Shown: in pieces, positions 23,513-31,549 of the stretch
Layout of the letters: each line of letters begins with the position of its first letter
Position numbering within the stretch: position 1 is the stretch's first letter
Source: SOIA01 sp050116035
GTDB lineage: Bacteria > Acidobacteriota > Aminicenantia > Aminicenantales > Aminicenantaceae
DNA: 32,119 bases
Assembly: GCA_050116035.1 (NCBI GenBank)
Contig: JASFPJ010000004.1
Coordinates: 1-32,119, forward strand
Reading direction: 5' to 3'
The notes under the pieces: model-generated
The model's input: the letters and a program-made list of their open reading frames with translations, nothing else
Told to the model about the DNA's origin: nothing
Database searches by the model: none
Made by a program: the position numbers and the translations under genes

Positions 23513-23735
23513 TATCTAATCATATCCACACAATAAAGAAGAGAACCTAATCTTCTCACTGTTTCGAAATGAACAAGGTTCCCCCTTCGAGGATTTCAAG
23601 AATCCATGCGACTCAAGGGCCTCGGATATCTCAGGCAATAACCATTTTTGCTTTTCAAACAGAAATCAAGACGATTGGCAATGAGGGATGAAAACTATGG
23701 CTTCCCCTTGGGACTTAGGAGAAGAATGAAAAAAT
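23513..23735. other. Gene-free region between the structured element and ptsI
   Basis: No ORF with a ribosome-binding site is seen. CTCGGATATCTC (23621-23632) is the exact reverse complement of 23403-23414 inside the neighbouring structured element, and GACTCAAGGG (23610-23619) echoes GACCTCAAGGG at 23320-23330. Part of this stretch may therefore belong to a longer RNA or be a decayed duplicate of the element. GGATT/AATCC (23591-23605) forms a small hairpin. No intrinsic terminator for ptsI is evident. Confidence 0.4.
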
Positions 23736-25499
23736 CTAGATAACTTTTCCTGTCAGGAACGCGTTTGGATGTTTAACCAGTATTTTCTCGATGATAAACT
23801 CTTCGATTTCTTGAGCTGTCTTTAAAACCATCGCTTCCCGGACAACTCTTTTCACGGTTTTGAACTCGACTGAACGCAACGCTTTTTTTATTTTGGGGAT
23901 AAAAATCGGGTTCATGCTGAAATTCTTCAATCCAAAGCCAAGCAAGGCAATAGCCGAAAGTGGATCTGCAGCCATCTCACCACAGACAGCCACATCCTTC
24001 CCCCCTCTATGGGCAGTCTCAATAATAAATTTAACCAGCCTCAGTATCGAAGGATGGAGAGGCTTATACAAATAGGAAACAAACTCATTGGAACGGTCAA
24101 CTGCCAAGTAATACTGAATCAAATCATTGGTTCCAATACTGAGATAATCCACTTCCTTCACCAACAGATCTGTCATCGCCGCTGCTGCAGGCACTTCTAT
24201 CATAACTCCTAAAGGAATATTTTCATTGAATTTTTGGCGCTTTAATCTGAGTTCCTCCTTGACTTCTTCTAAAATCATCTTGATTTCTACGACTTCTTCG
24301 ATTTCCGTTATCATGGGAATGAGAATTCGGACATTTCCAAGAGCACTCGCCCTCAATATAGCTCTAAGCTGAGTTTTAAAAAGGTCAGTATCACGCAATG
24401 AAAACCGGATAGCTCTCAAACCGAGAGCAGGATTTGGCTCCTTCTCAATTTTCAATTGGGGCAAGCTCTTCTCACCCCCAATATCGATAGTTCGTATGTA
24501 AACTGGAAAAGGAGAGGCTTTTCTTGCAATCTGAGAATAAATTGAATAATGGTCCTCTTCTGAAGGAAGAGAAATACTCTGGAGATAGATAAATTCAGAC
24601 CGGAATAAACCAACTCCCTCTGCACCGAGAGAAATCGCAGGTGTCACCTCTTCAGGAAGCTCAATATTGGCCAAAGGAAAAAACCGGAAGTTATCCAAGG
24701 TCGAAGACTTTAATTTTGCAGTTTTTTTAAGCTCCTTTCGGTAATCGTCATATTTTTCCTTTTTATCGAAAAATTCCTTCCTTATAGCCAAAGGAGGATT
24801 GACAATAACCTCCCCGTCTGTTCCATCGACGATGATATAATCTCCGTTTTTAACTCTCTGAGAAATATTGCGCAGGGCAAGCACGGCGGGGATGTTTAAA
24901 GAACGTGCCAGAATAGCGGTATGGGATGTCTGTCCCCCCATATCAATAGCCACAGCCAAGACATTCCCCCTACTCAATTTTAAAGCCGCTTCTGAAGGGA
25001 GGAGGTCATGAGCCACTAAAATCTTTTCTCCACCATCATCCTTTTTCTTTCTATCCGGGCTCTCAAGATTTCTGTAAATTTTAGTGAGCACATCTGTTAT
25101 ATCTGACTCTCTCTGTCTGAAATATTCATCACTGATGGATTCAAAAAGCCGTTTGTATTTCTCATGAATACGGGAAAGAGCCCATTCGGCTCTGCAGCTA
25201 TCTTCTCTGATGATTTTTTCAAGGCCTAAACACATCGATTTATCTTCGAGCATGAGCAAATGGGCCTCCAGGATAAAGGAATGCTCTTCTCCCACCTTCT
25301 TCTTGATCTGTTCTTTAATTCGTGTCAGCTGAGATTTGGTCCTCTCTCTCGCCTTGTTCAGTCTTTCCAGTTCCTGCTCAACCTGATGTTCCGGTATGGT
25401 TTCCTTCCGCTCTGTAAAAATGACTCTTTCTGTGAGCAAAACTTCTCCTATAGCAATTCCGGGAGAAACTCCGATTCCTCTCAGTCTGAAATATTCCAT
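23736..25499 (-). CDS. ptsI: PTS enzyme I (phosphoenolpyruvate-protein phosphotransferase)
   Basis: 587 residues, full family length. An N-terminal HPr-binding and phospho-His domain has H193 in GGQTSHTAILAR as the phosphorylated residue. The C-terminal PEP-binding barrel has GAEGVGLFRSEF, the RTIDIGGEK motif, NPALGLRAIR, IEVPAA, GTNDLIQYYLAVDR and active-site Cys in VCGEMAADP. It takes phosphate from PEP and passes it to HPr (ptsH, 7 bp upstream in the operon). No N-terminal GAF domain is present, so it is the ordinary EI rather than EI-Ntr (PtsP). GAGAAAGAG precedes the ATG. It is the last gene of the cluster. Confidence 0.97.
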   Translation of the reverse strand: MEYFRLRGIGVSPGIAIGEVLLTERVIFTERKETIPEHQVEQELERLNKARERTKSQLTRIKEQIKKKVGEEHSFILEAHLLMLEDKSMCLGLEKIIREDSCRAEWALSRIHEKYKRLFESISDEYFRQRESDITDVLTKIYRNLESPDRKKKDDGGEKILVAHDLLPSEAALKLSRGNVLAVAIDMGGQTSHTAILARSLNIPAVLALRNISQRVKNGDYIIVDGTDGEVIVNPPLAIRKEFFDKKEKYDDYRKELKKTAKLKSSTLDNFRFFPLANIELPEEVTPAISLGAEGVGLFRSEFIYLQSISLPSEEDHYSIYSQIARKASPFPVYIRTIDIGGEKSLPQLKIEKEPNPALGLRAIRFSLRDTDLFKTQLRAILRASALGNVRILIPMITEIEEVVEIKMILEEVKEELRLKRQKFNENIPLGVMIEVPAAAAMTDLLVKEVDYLSIGTNDLIQYYLAVDRSNEFVSYLYKPLHPSILRLVKFIIETAHRGGKDVAVCGEMAADPLSAIALLGFGLKNFSMNPIFIPKIKKALRSVEFKTVKRVVREAMVLKTAQEIEEFIIEKILVKHPNAFLTGKVI

Positions 25500-25506
25500 G
25501 AAATAA

Positions 25507-25776
25507 TTACTCTTTCTCTAGAAATTTGCTGTTTATGAGCTCAACAAGGGCTCTGAGCGCTCTATCTTCATCCTGTCCGGATACTTTTATGACGATTTCA
25601 GTTCCCTGAACAGCCGCTAAAGTCAGGATCCCCAAGATACTCTTCCCATCAATTTCATTTCCATTCTTCTCAATCCTGACAGAGGAACTAAACCGGTTAG
25701 CCATATTAACAAATTTAACTGCCGCCCTTGCGTGCATGCCCAATTTATTCTTGATGGTGATTTTTTTCTTAAGCAT
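25507..25776 (-). CDS. ptsH: Phosphocarrier protein HPr
   Basis: 89 residues with both regulatory sites: H15 in NKLGMHARAA accepts phosphate from enzyme I, and S46 in GKSILGILTLAA is the site HprK would phosphorylate. Intact Ser46 agrees with the hprK gene in the same cluster, although that enzyme lacks one conserved His. It passes phosphate to EIIA proteins, here probably EIIA-Man (directly upstream) and EIIA-Ntr. No clear ribosome-binding site precedes the ATG; translation may be coupled to the EIIA gene that ends 14 bp before it. Confidence 0.96.
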   Translation of the reverse strand: MLKKKITIKNKLGMHARAAVKFVNMANRFSSSVRIEKNGNEIDGKSILGILTLAAVQGTEIVIKVSGQDEDRALRALVELINSKFLEKE

Positions 25777-25790
25777 GAATTTTGGTGCGA

Positions 25791-26195
25791 TTAGTGCTTG
25801 GAGCTTAGCAGCGCGCTAGCGAGATGGATGTTCTTTTTGCCCTGTTCGTAAACCTTCTTTGCCACTTCTCTCAAATTATTGCTTCTCTGGAGAGAGACAA
25901 ATTTAATCAACATAGGGAGATTAACCCCTGTAATAATCTCAACCTGGTCATCCTTTAAAAAGGAGAAACTCAAATTTGAAGCCGTCCCTCCAAACATATC
26001 TGTAAAAATCACGACTCCATTTTTCTGGTCAATATTCTTCAAGCTCTGACTAATTTTCTTTTTTGATTCCTCCACATCATCATACCAACCGATCGAAATG
26101 GCTTCTATGTTGACGGCCTCCCCGATGATAATGGTTAGAGCATTCAACAATTCTTCGGCTAATTTCCCGTGGGATACAATAAGTCCTCCGATCAT
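25791..26195 (-). CDS. PTS EIIA component, mannose/fructose (EIIA-Man) family
   Basis: 134 residues, a complete EIIA-Man fold: GGLIVSHGKLAEELL with H9 as the phospho-accepting histidine, then VVIFTDMFGGTASNLSF and ITGVNLPMLIKFV, both family signatures. The usual EIIB, EIIC and EIID partners are absent from the window, as in the regulatory PTS of delta- and alpha-proteobacteria where a lone EIIA-Man acts as a signalling protein. AAAGGATAGAG precedes the ATG. It is separated from rapZ by 300 bp holding a hairpin and a repeat element, so it may head its own ptsH-ptsI transcript. Confidence 0.93.
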   Translation of the reverse strand: MIGGLIVSHGKLAEELLNALTIIIGEAVNIEAISIGWYDDVEESKKKISQSLKNIDQKNGVVIFTDMFGGTASNLSFSFLKDDQVEIITGVNLPMLIKFVSLQRSNNLREVAKKVYEQGKKNIHLASALLSSKH

Positions 26196-26310
26196 TGTCT
26201 CTATCCTTTAAATTGTATACAGGTCATTTTCTTCAGAGAATCAATTCCAAAATCACTGCCCTAGGTATTTTACCATTTAACACTTTGAATCTTAAGTTTT
26301 TTTCAAGAAA

Positions 26311-26343
26311 AGAAGAAAAGGGGACAGGCCCCTTTTTTCTTCT
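26311..26343. terminator. Bidirectional intrinsic-terminator-like hairpin
   Basis: AGAAGAAAAGGGG (26311-26323), a five-base loop and CCCCTTTTTTCTTCT (26329-26343) form a long stem with T-rich tails on both strands. It would terminate transcripts coming from rapZ. The GGGGAC...CCCC core resembles the tips of the family 2 inverted-repeat element 25 bp away and may be a solo relic of it. Confidence 0.55.
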
Positions 26344-26367
26344 CATTTTCTTAACGGCATCAAAAGT

Positions 26368-26489
26368 GGGGACGTTCCCTAAGGTGCCACCTTAGCCTAC
26401 CTTGCCCATCTCCAATGCATTATCTTTCTAAAAGACAGTTTAAAATAAAGGAATAAATAAGCTAAGGTGGCACCTTAGGGAACGTCCCC
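26368..26489. mobile_element. 122-bp miniature inverted-repeat element, family 2, copy B
   Basis: The terminal arms (26368-26396 and 26461-26489) are perfect 29-base reverse complements beginning GGGGACGTTCCCTAAGG. The interior carries the same CATCTCCAATGCATTATCTT block as copy A, at the same distance from the left end. It ends 6 bp before the rapZ stop codon on the minus strand, splitting an otherwise tight cluster. Perfect arms suggest it is the younger copy. No transposase is near; mobilisation in trans is assumed. Confidence 0.88.
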
Positions 26490-26495
26490 ATATTG

Positions 26496-27371
26496 CTATT
26501 TATACAAATCGCGATGATAGATCCTGGCAGAAAAATCTCTTTTCTTGAGGTGGTTCTTTAACTCCTCGGCAATGAGAACAGACCTGTGCTTCCCCCCTGT
26601 GCATCCGACAGAAATTGTCAGATGGCTCTTCCCCTCACTAACGAATCTTGGAAGTAAATAATCCATAAATCTCTTCAACTCTTGAAGATATTTTTTTGTC
26701 TCTTTCTCTCCAAGAACATACTCCTTCACTTGGATATCTTTTCCTGTTTTATCCCGCAACTCATCCACATAAAACGGATTGATCAAAAATCTGGTATCAA
26801 ACAGCAGATCTGACTCCAATGGAACACCGTATTTATAACCAAAACTGACAACCTGAATTTGTAACTTTTCAATCTTTTTCTTTAGAAACCTCCTGGTCAA
26901 CTGTTCCTTGAGTTGAGTGATGTCCGTCTCGGAGGTATCAACAACCTCATCCGCTAATCTCTTCACATCAGTCAGTCTATCCCTCTCTAATTGAATACTC
27001 TCCAGGATAGATTTCTTGCTCTTCAGGGGATGAGGTCGCCGGCTCTCGCTGTATCTCTTGAGCAAGGTTTCATCCGAGGCCTCGAGAAAAATTAACCGTG
27101 GAGTCGCACCTTTCTTGATTTGACTTAAAACCTCAAGAAACTCGGTTTCAAATCCGGCTTCCCGGATATCAATCACCAGGGCCACCTTCTCTATCTCAAC
27201 CTCTTTCCTCCTCCAGAGTTCAATAAAATTGGAAATAAGCTTGGCAGGGAGGTTGTCAATACAGTAATATCCTAAATCTTCAAGGAAACGGCTGACTACA
27301 GTCTTGCCAGAACCGGATAGTCCGGTGATAATTAGAAACCTTTCACTTTTCAAACTATTTTTCTTTCCCAT
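26496..27371 (-). CDS. rapZ: RNase adapter protein / nucleotide-binding protein RapZ (YvcJ family)
   Basis: 291 residues from this ATG. The N-terminal P-loop is GLSGSGKT at about 17-24 with GYYCIDNLP just after. The C-terminal domain has SFGYKYGVP, DTRFLINPFY and GCTGGKHRSVLIAE, which binds small RNA or metabolites in E. coli RapZ, where it controls amino-sugar synthesis through GlmZ decay. The hprK stop TGA overlaps a TTG (27377) that opens the frame; ATG 27371 is preferred and lies two bases after that stop. The ptsN-hprK-rapZ neighbourhood is typical of the family. Small-RNA partners are unknown here. Confidence 0.94.
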   Translation of the reverse strand: MGKKNSLKSERFLIITGLSGSGKTVVSRFLEDLGYYCIDNLPAKLISNFIELWRRKEVEIEKVALVIDIREAGFETEFLEVLSQIKKGATPRLIFLEASDETLLKRYSESRRPHPLKSKKSILESIQLERDRLTDVKRLADEVVDTSETDITQLKEQLTRRFLKKKIEKLQIQVVSFGYKYGVPLESDLLFDTRFLINPFYVDELRDKTGKDIQVKEYVLGEKETKKYLQELKRFMDYLLPRFVSEGKSHLTISVGCTGGKHRSVLIAEELKNHLKKRDFSARIYHRDLYK

Positions 27372-27373
27372 AG

Positions 27374-28291
27374 TCAACGAGTCGAAAGAACACGATCGAG
27401 CTTCTTGACTATATCCTGTGGTGCAAAGTATCCCTTCTCTCTCAGAACGTGGACTTTGCAGGCAACTTCTATTAAAGTCGCAATATTCCGACCCGGAGCC
27501 ACATGAATATTGATCTGGGGAATTTTCATTCCGAGTATTGAGTAATCCTCTGGAAACTTGAGACCCAAGCGGTCAGATTCTTTTTCTTTTTTCAGGTATT
27601 TAGTCAACCGGATGACTAAATCAACCCTAGATTGCTTCAATACGGACTTAGGCCCAAAAATCTCTTTGATATTAATGATTCCAAGTCCCCTTATTTCCAT
27701 AAAATTGCGCGCGAGCGGCGGGGCCACCCCGACTAATTTATCATTTGCTTTTTTCTGAAGGAGGACAACATCATCGCACACAAAGCAGTATCCTCTGGAG
27801 ACGAGCTCCAACGCGCTTTCGCTCTTGCCAATACCGCTGTCCCCCATGATCAGGACTCCCAGACCGAAGATCTGGAGTAATCCCGCTGAAATCTTGATTT
27901 GTCGAGAGGAGAGACTTAAAAAAAAGCTCTTCACTCCCTCTCGACATTTTTTTTGTGAAAGTTCGGTCATGAAAAGAGGCAACTTTCTTTTTTTGGCCTC
28001 TTCAACGATTTCAGGAAAAAAACGGAGCCCCTCTGCCTGGATGACACAAAATGTTTCATCCTTTAATTTCCGCTGGCTGAGTTTCTTTCTTTCAAGAGAA
28101 GTGAGGCTTTTCATAGTGCTCGATTCTTTCTTTCCCCAGACCTGGATCGGCAGGCGATTCTCTTTTAGACGATGCAGGGTTGTTTTCCTGGAAAATCCTA
28201 TTTTTCCTGATGCCGGGATGAGCTCAAGGAGGTTCTTTGTTTTCTGAAAAAAATCTTTGACTTCGAGCGAAAGCTCTTTGTCACTATTCAC
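27374..28291 (-). CDS. hprK: HPr kinase/phosphorylase, with an atypical active-site residue
   Basis: 305 residues, full length with both domains. The catalytic domain has P-loop GDSGIGKS at 150-157, the D173-D174 pair after it, the signature MEIRGLGIINI at 198-208, DRLGL and the C-terminal PGRNIATLIEVA loop. Its target Ser46 is present in HPr of this cluster, so phosphorylation control of the PTS is expected. In the well-studied enzymes the strand before the P-loop reads V-H-G-x-L; here it is I-S-A-G-L (134-138), so the conserved His is Ser. The effect on kinase or phosphorylase activity is unknown. The start overlaps ptsN by 8 bases; the stop abuts rapZ. Confidence 0.93.
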   Translation of the reverse strand: MNSDKELSLEVKDFFQKTKNLLELIPASGKIGFSRKTTLHRLKENRLPIQVWGKKESSTMKSLTSLERKKLSQRKLKDETFCVIQAEGLRFFPEIVEEAKKRKLPLFMTELSQKKCREGVKSFFLSLSSRQIKISAGLLQIFGLGVLIMGDSGIGKSESALELVSRGYCFVCDDVVLLQKKANDKLVGVAPPLARNFMEIRGLGIINIKEIFGPKSVLKQSRVDLVIRLTKYLKKEKESDRLGLKFPEDYSILGMKIPQINIHVAPGRNIATLIEVACKVHVLREKGYFAPQDIVKKLDRVLSTR

Positions 28292-28754
28292 TTAATTTCT
28301 CTTCTTCTTCCCGAATAATTTCCAGTATCGCGCTGATATTTTCAGCATTCATAATCTTTTTCAGAAGAGAGCCGGACTTGCGAACAAGACTCGCAATAGC
28401 GGCTAAAATCTGGAGGTTCAAGCTGGGATTATCAGGAGAAGATACGACCAGGAAAAAAATATTGGAGGGATTCCCATCTAAAGACTTAAAATCGACATTT
28501 TTTTTCGAAATGGCCAGCAAAATAATTGGATTCTTCACTCCTTTCATTTTGCAGTGAGGAATAGCCACTCCTTCTCCAATGGCCGTGCTTCCTAATTCCT
28601 CTCTCTGGAGAAGTTTTTCATACAACTCCTTTTCTTTGTTCACCTTTTTCTTTTTCTTCAAGAAGCTGACCATTTCTTTGAGCGCCCCTTCCCGGTCTTG
28701 AGAATCCAGCTCTTCAATAATCATATCTCTTATCAATAAATTATGGAGTTTCAT
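28284..28754 (-). CDS. ptsN: PTS EIIA-Ntr regulatory protein
   Basis: 156 residues, the EIIA-fructose/Ntr fold. H67 in GEGVAIPHCKM is the phospho-accepting histidine; ELGSTAIG and SLNLQILAAIASLVRK are family landmarks. EIIA-Ntr usually reports nitrogen, carbon and potassium status; in E. coli the dephospho form controls the Trk K+ system and KdpD. KtrAB lies 13 kb away in this window, which makes a similar link plausible but unproven. GAGAAAG precedes the ATG. It follows hpf by 22 bp and overlaps hprK. Confidence 0.95.
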   Translation of the reverse strand: MKLHNLLIRDMIIEELDSQDREGALKEMVSFLKKKKKVNKEKELYEKLLQREELGSTAIGEGVAIPHCKMKGVKNPIILLAISKKNVDFKSLDGNPSNIFFLVVSSPDNPSLNLQILAAIASLVRKSGSLLKKIMNAENISAILEIIREEEEKLSE

Positions 28755-28776
28755 TGTCTTTCTCGTTCAAAAAAAT

Positions 28777-29301
28777 TCATTCAGGTTCCACCAAACCATA
28801 ATTCCCATCCTTCCTGCGGTAAATGGCCGCCCATTTTTCACTCCCCAGTTTTCTAAATAGAAAAACTTCTTTATTTTCTAAATCAAACTGAAGAAAAGCT
28901 TCTTCAACGGACATGGGCTTTAGAGAATAATCGCGACTTCTTATGACTCTTCTTTGCGACTCTTCTGTCTCAACAGGAGGAACGACCTCTTCCTTCTCTC
29001 TGATTTTTCTTCTTTTCCTCTCTCTGAGTTTTTCCCTTTCCTTCTTGATCCTTTTCTCGATGTTATCAAAAGCCAAGCCAAGGGAGCTCATCATATCATT
29101 AGTCTCTTCGACCGCATTTAAAAGGGCTCTCTTGATCTTCACGTTGATCTCAACTTTATGTCTGTATTTTTCGACAGAAAGGATAAGATCAGCCGAAATT
29201 TTCTGGCCTAAAACTTTTTCTAAAGACTGAACTCTTTTATCGCAATATTCTTCAATCTCAGGGGTTATTTGGGTATGTCGAGCCGTAAAATTAATACTCA
29301 T
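28777..29301 (-). CDS. hpf: Ribosome hibernation-promoting factor, long form
   Basis: 174 residues. The N-terminal S30AE domain (about 1-100; FTARHTQITPEIEEYCDKR...VEKYRHKVEINVKIKR) binds the decoding region of idle 30S subunits. A charged linker (about 85-125) leads to the C-terminal dimerisation domain (SLKPMSVEEAFLQFDL...FLFRKLGSEKWAAIYRRKDGNYGLVEPE). The long form makes 100S ribosome dimers directly. ATG 29301 shares its first base with the rpoN stop (TGATG), and a strong GGAGG sits within the rpoN end, so translation is coupled to rpoN. The TTG at 29304 is disfavoured. Confidence 0.96.
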   Translation of the reverse strand: MSINFTARHTQITPEIEEYCDKRVQSLEKVLGQKISADLILSVEKYRHKVEINVKIKRALLNAVEETNDMMSSLGLAFDNIEKRIKKEREKLRERKRRKIREKEEVVPPVETEESQRRVIRSRDYSLKPMSVEEAFLQFDLENKEVFLFRKLGSEKWAAIYRRKDGNYGLVEPE

Positions 29302-30788
29302 CAAGCTTCCTCCATCTTGAATTTTCTCTTTCTTATGTGTGAAGGTGAAATTTCAAGCTGCTTCCTGTATTTGGTCACGGTCCGTCGAGCGACCCGAAAG
29401 TTTTCTCTTGCCAGTATTTCACCGATTTCAATGTCGCTCAAAGGATTTCCCTTGTCTTCACTATCCACGATTTTTCTAATTCTCTCTTTAATCCTTAACG
29501 AAGAAATTTCTTCTCCATAGTCTCCTGAGAGAGATTTATGGAAAAAATATTTGAGAGAAAATACACCCCGAGGTGTCATCATGTATTTATTCGCGACGAC
29601 CCGACCGACAGTCGATTCATGGACGCCTATCTCTTGAGCGAGTTCGATCAATGTCAAAGGTTTGATATATTCAATCCCCTTTTCGATAAAATCTTCCTGT
29701 TTTTCGACAATGTATTTCGCCACTTTGTAAATCGTCTGGTCGCGCTGGTCCAAACTCCGTAAGAACCAGAATGCTTTTTTCATTTTATCCTTCAAAAACA
29801 GATAGGCATCACGATTATCCTTTGAGGCTTGAGCCAAGAGCTTTCTGTAGTAGCTATTGATCCTTAAGCGGGGGAGACCCTCGTTATTCAAGGTGATTTT
29901 GAGCTCATCATCTTCCTTGGAGACGATAATATCAGGGACAACATAAGACGTCTTCTCCCGACTGTATTTTCTTCCAGGGGCGGGATCCAGGTGTTTGATG
30001 ACTTCAATATGGTATTTTATAGATGACAGAGGGATTCTCAGAACCTTGGCCAGCTGGGAGTAATCAGATCGCTCCAAAAGATGAAGATGATCACTCACAA
30101 TTGTTCGAGTGACATCATCTTTCACCTGAAAATAGTCCATCTGCGACAAGAGAGCTTCTTGAAGTGTCAGGCTTCCCACGCTAACCGGATCAAATCCTTT
30201 AATGCTTTCCCGGATTTCATTCACTTTCTTCTCAGATGTCTTGTGTGTTTTGGCAATCTCTTCCACTGAAGTCGTCAAATAGCCATCTTCATTTATGTTT
30301 CCGATAATATAAAGGGCAATCTCTTTATCCTTCTTATCGGAAAATGCCAGATTCGCCTGCCAGTTGAGATGATCCCAGAGTGAGGTGCTTTCTGAGACAA
30401 CATTCTCCAAAGAAGGCACTTCCTGTCTTTCCAGGGAAACAGACCGAAATCCATCATCAAAATATTCTTGAAAGTATGATTCAAATTCTGAGTCTTCAGT
30501 CCCATCTGGAGATTCAGAGGCCTCATCGGCTCCCAAATCCTCCTGCGTCGGCTCTCGTTCCTTTTCTGGCTCTGCACTGTCCTTTTCCTTCTCGTCCGAA
30601 CCCTCATCAGGAGTCTTTTCCATGGTTTCTTCCTCAAATTCGAGCATGGGATTCTGAGAGAGTTCGGTGTCGATTATCTCGATTAGCTCTAGATTTGTCA
30701 GGGGAAGAAGCTTAATCGCCTGCTGAAGCGCAGGGGCAAGTATCAATTTCTGAACTTGTCTCTGGTCTAATCTTTGTTTCAGCACCAT
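29301..30788 (-). CDS. rpoN: RNA polymerase sigma-54 factor
   Basis: 495 residues with all three regions: the Gln/Leu-rich activator-contact region I (QVQKLILAPALQQAIKLLPL), an acidic region II (about 50-110, rich in Glu, Asp and Ser), and the core-binding plus DNA-binding region with the RpoN box ARRTVTKYRK at about 467-476 that recognises the -24 element. It directs polymerase to TGGCAC-N5-TTGC promoters and needs an AAA+ activator. One exact target promoter is at 22820-22836. It is 32 bp after lptB, and the lptB-rpoN-hpf-ptsN order is the classic one. Confidence 0.97.
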   Translation of the reverse strand: MVLKQRLDQRQVQKLILAPALQQAIKLLPLTNLELIEIIDTELSQNPMLEFEEETMEKTPDEGSDEKEKDSAEPEKEREPTQEDLGADEASESPDGTEDSEFESYFQEYFDDGFRSVSLERQEVPSLENVVSESTSLWDHLNWQANLAFSDKKDKEIALYIIGNINEDGYLTTSVEEIAKTHKTSEKKVNEIRESIKGFDPVSVGSLTLQEALLSQMDYFQVKDDVTRTIVSDHLHLLERSDYSQLAKVLRIPLSSIKYHIEVIKHLDPAPGRKYSREKTSYVVPDIIVSKEDDELKITLNNEGLPRLRINSYYRKLLAQASKDNRDAYLFLKDKMKKAFWFLRSLDQRDQTIYKVAKYIVEKQEDFIEKGIEYIKPLTLIELAQEIGVHESTVGRVVANKYMMTPRGVFSLKYFFHKSLSGDYGEEISSLRIKERIRKIVDSEDKGNPLSDIEIGEILARENFRVARRTVTKYRKQLEISPSHIRKRKFKMEEA

Positions 30789-30820
30789 GAGTTGACTCGC
30801 ATTCAGCTTAATTCATTAAA

Positions 30821-31549
30821 TCAAGAAAGGCTAAAGTCTTCTCCTAAATAACTTTTTCTTACCTCTTCTGAATACACTAGCTTTTGAGGAGTTCCCTCTT
30901 TTAATAATCGTCCTCCATCGATGATATACGCTCTATCCGTAATTTTTAATGCTTCACGGACACTGTGATCCGTTATAAGGATTCCTATCCCTCTGTTCTT
31001 CAAGGAGAGTATGATGTCCTGCAAATCCAGTATAGTCAAAGGATCGATTCCCGTAAAAGGTTCATCCAGAAGGATAAAACGGGGGGCTGTCAGCAGGGCC
31101 CGAGCGATTTCAAGTCGTCTTCTTTCTCCTCCAGACAACGTATACGCTTTGGCTTTAGCCAGCTCATGAAGACCGAACTCTTCCATTATTCTCTGGACCT
31201 CGTCTCTCCCATTGGGATGGTCATCCCGGCTCGTCTCGACAATCGAAAAAAGATTATCTTCCACGCTCAATTTCCTGAATGCAGATGGCTCCTGGGGAAG
31301 AAGGCACAGGCCTTTTCTGGCCCTGATATACATAGGAAAGCTTGTAATATCCTCTCCATCAAGGACAACCTGACCCGAATCTTGAGGTATGAGTCCGAGG
31401 ATTAGAGAAAATGTGGTCGTCTTCCCTGCGCCATTAGGCCCAAGAAGCCCCACGATTTCTCCCTTGCTGACATAGAGAGAAACCCCATCCAGTACTTTCT
31501 TTTTTCGATAGCTCTTTTCCAGCTTTATCGCTTCTAAATAATCTTTCAT
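30821..31549 (-). CDS. lptB: LPS export ABC transporter ATP-binding protein LptB
   Basis: 242 residues, a single ABC ATPase: Walker A GPNGAGKTT near residue 38, Q-loop LPQEPSAF, signature LSGGERRR, Walker B FILLDEPFTGIDP and switch His in ITDHSVREAL. The wording LDEPFTGIDP with DHSVREAL is characteristic of LptB rather than amino-acid ABC transporters. It powers LptB2FG, which extracts lipopolysaccharide from the inner membrane; LptF and LptG are not in this window. Its ATG overlaps the stop of the preceding OstA-like gene (ATGA). Confidence 0.96.
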   Translation of the reverse strand: MKDYLEAIKLEKSYRKKKVLDGVSLYVSKGEIVGLLGPNGAGKTTTFSLILGLIPQDSGQVVLDGEDITSFPMYIRARKGLCLLPQEPSAFRKLSVEDNLFSIVETSRDDHPNGRDEVQRIMEEFGLHELAKAKAYTLSGGERRRLEIARALLTAPRFILLDEPFTGIDPLTILDLQDIILSLKNRGIGILITDHSVREALKITDRAYIIDGGRLLKEGTPQKLVYSEEVRKSYLGEDFSLS

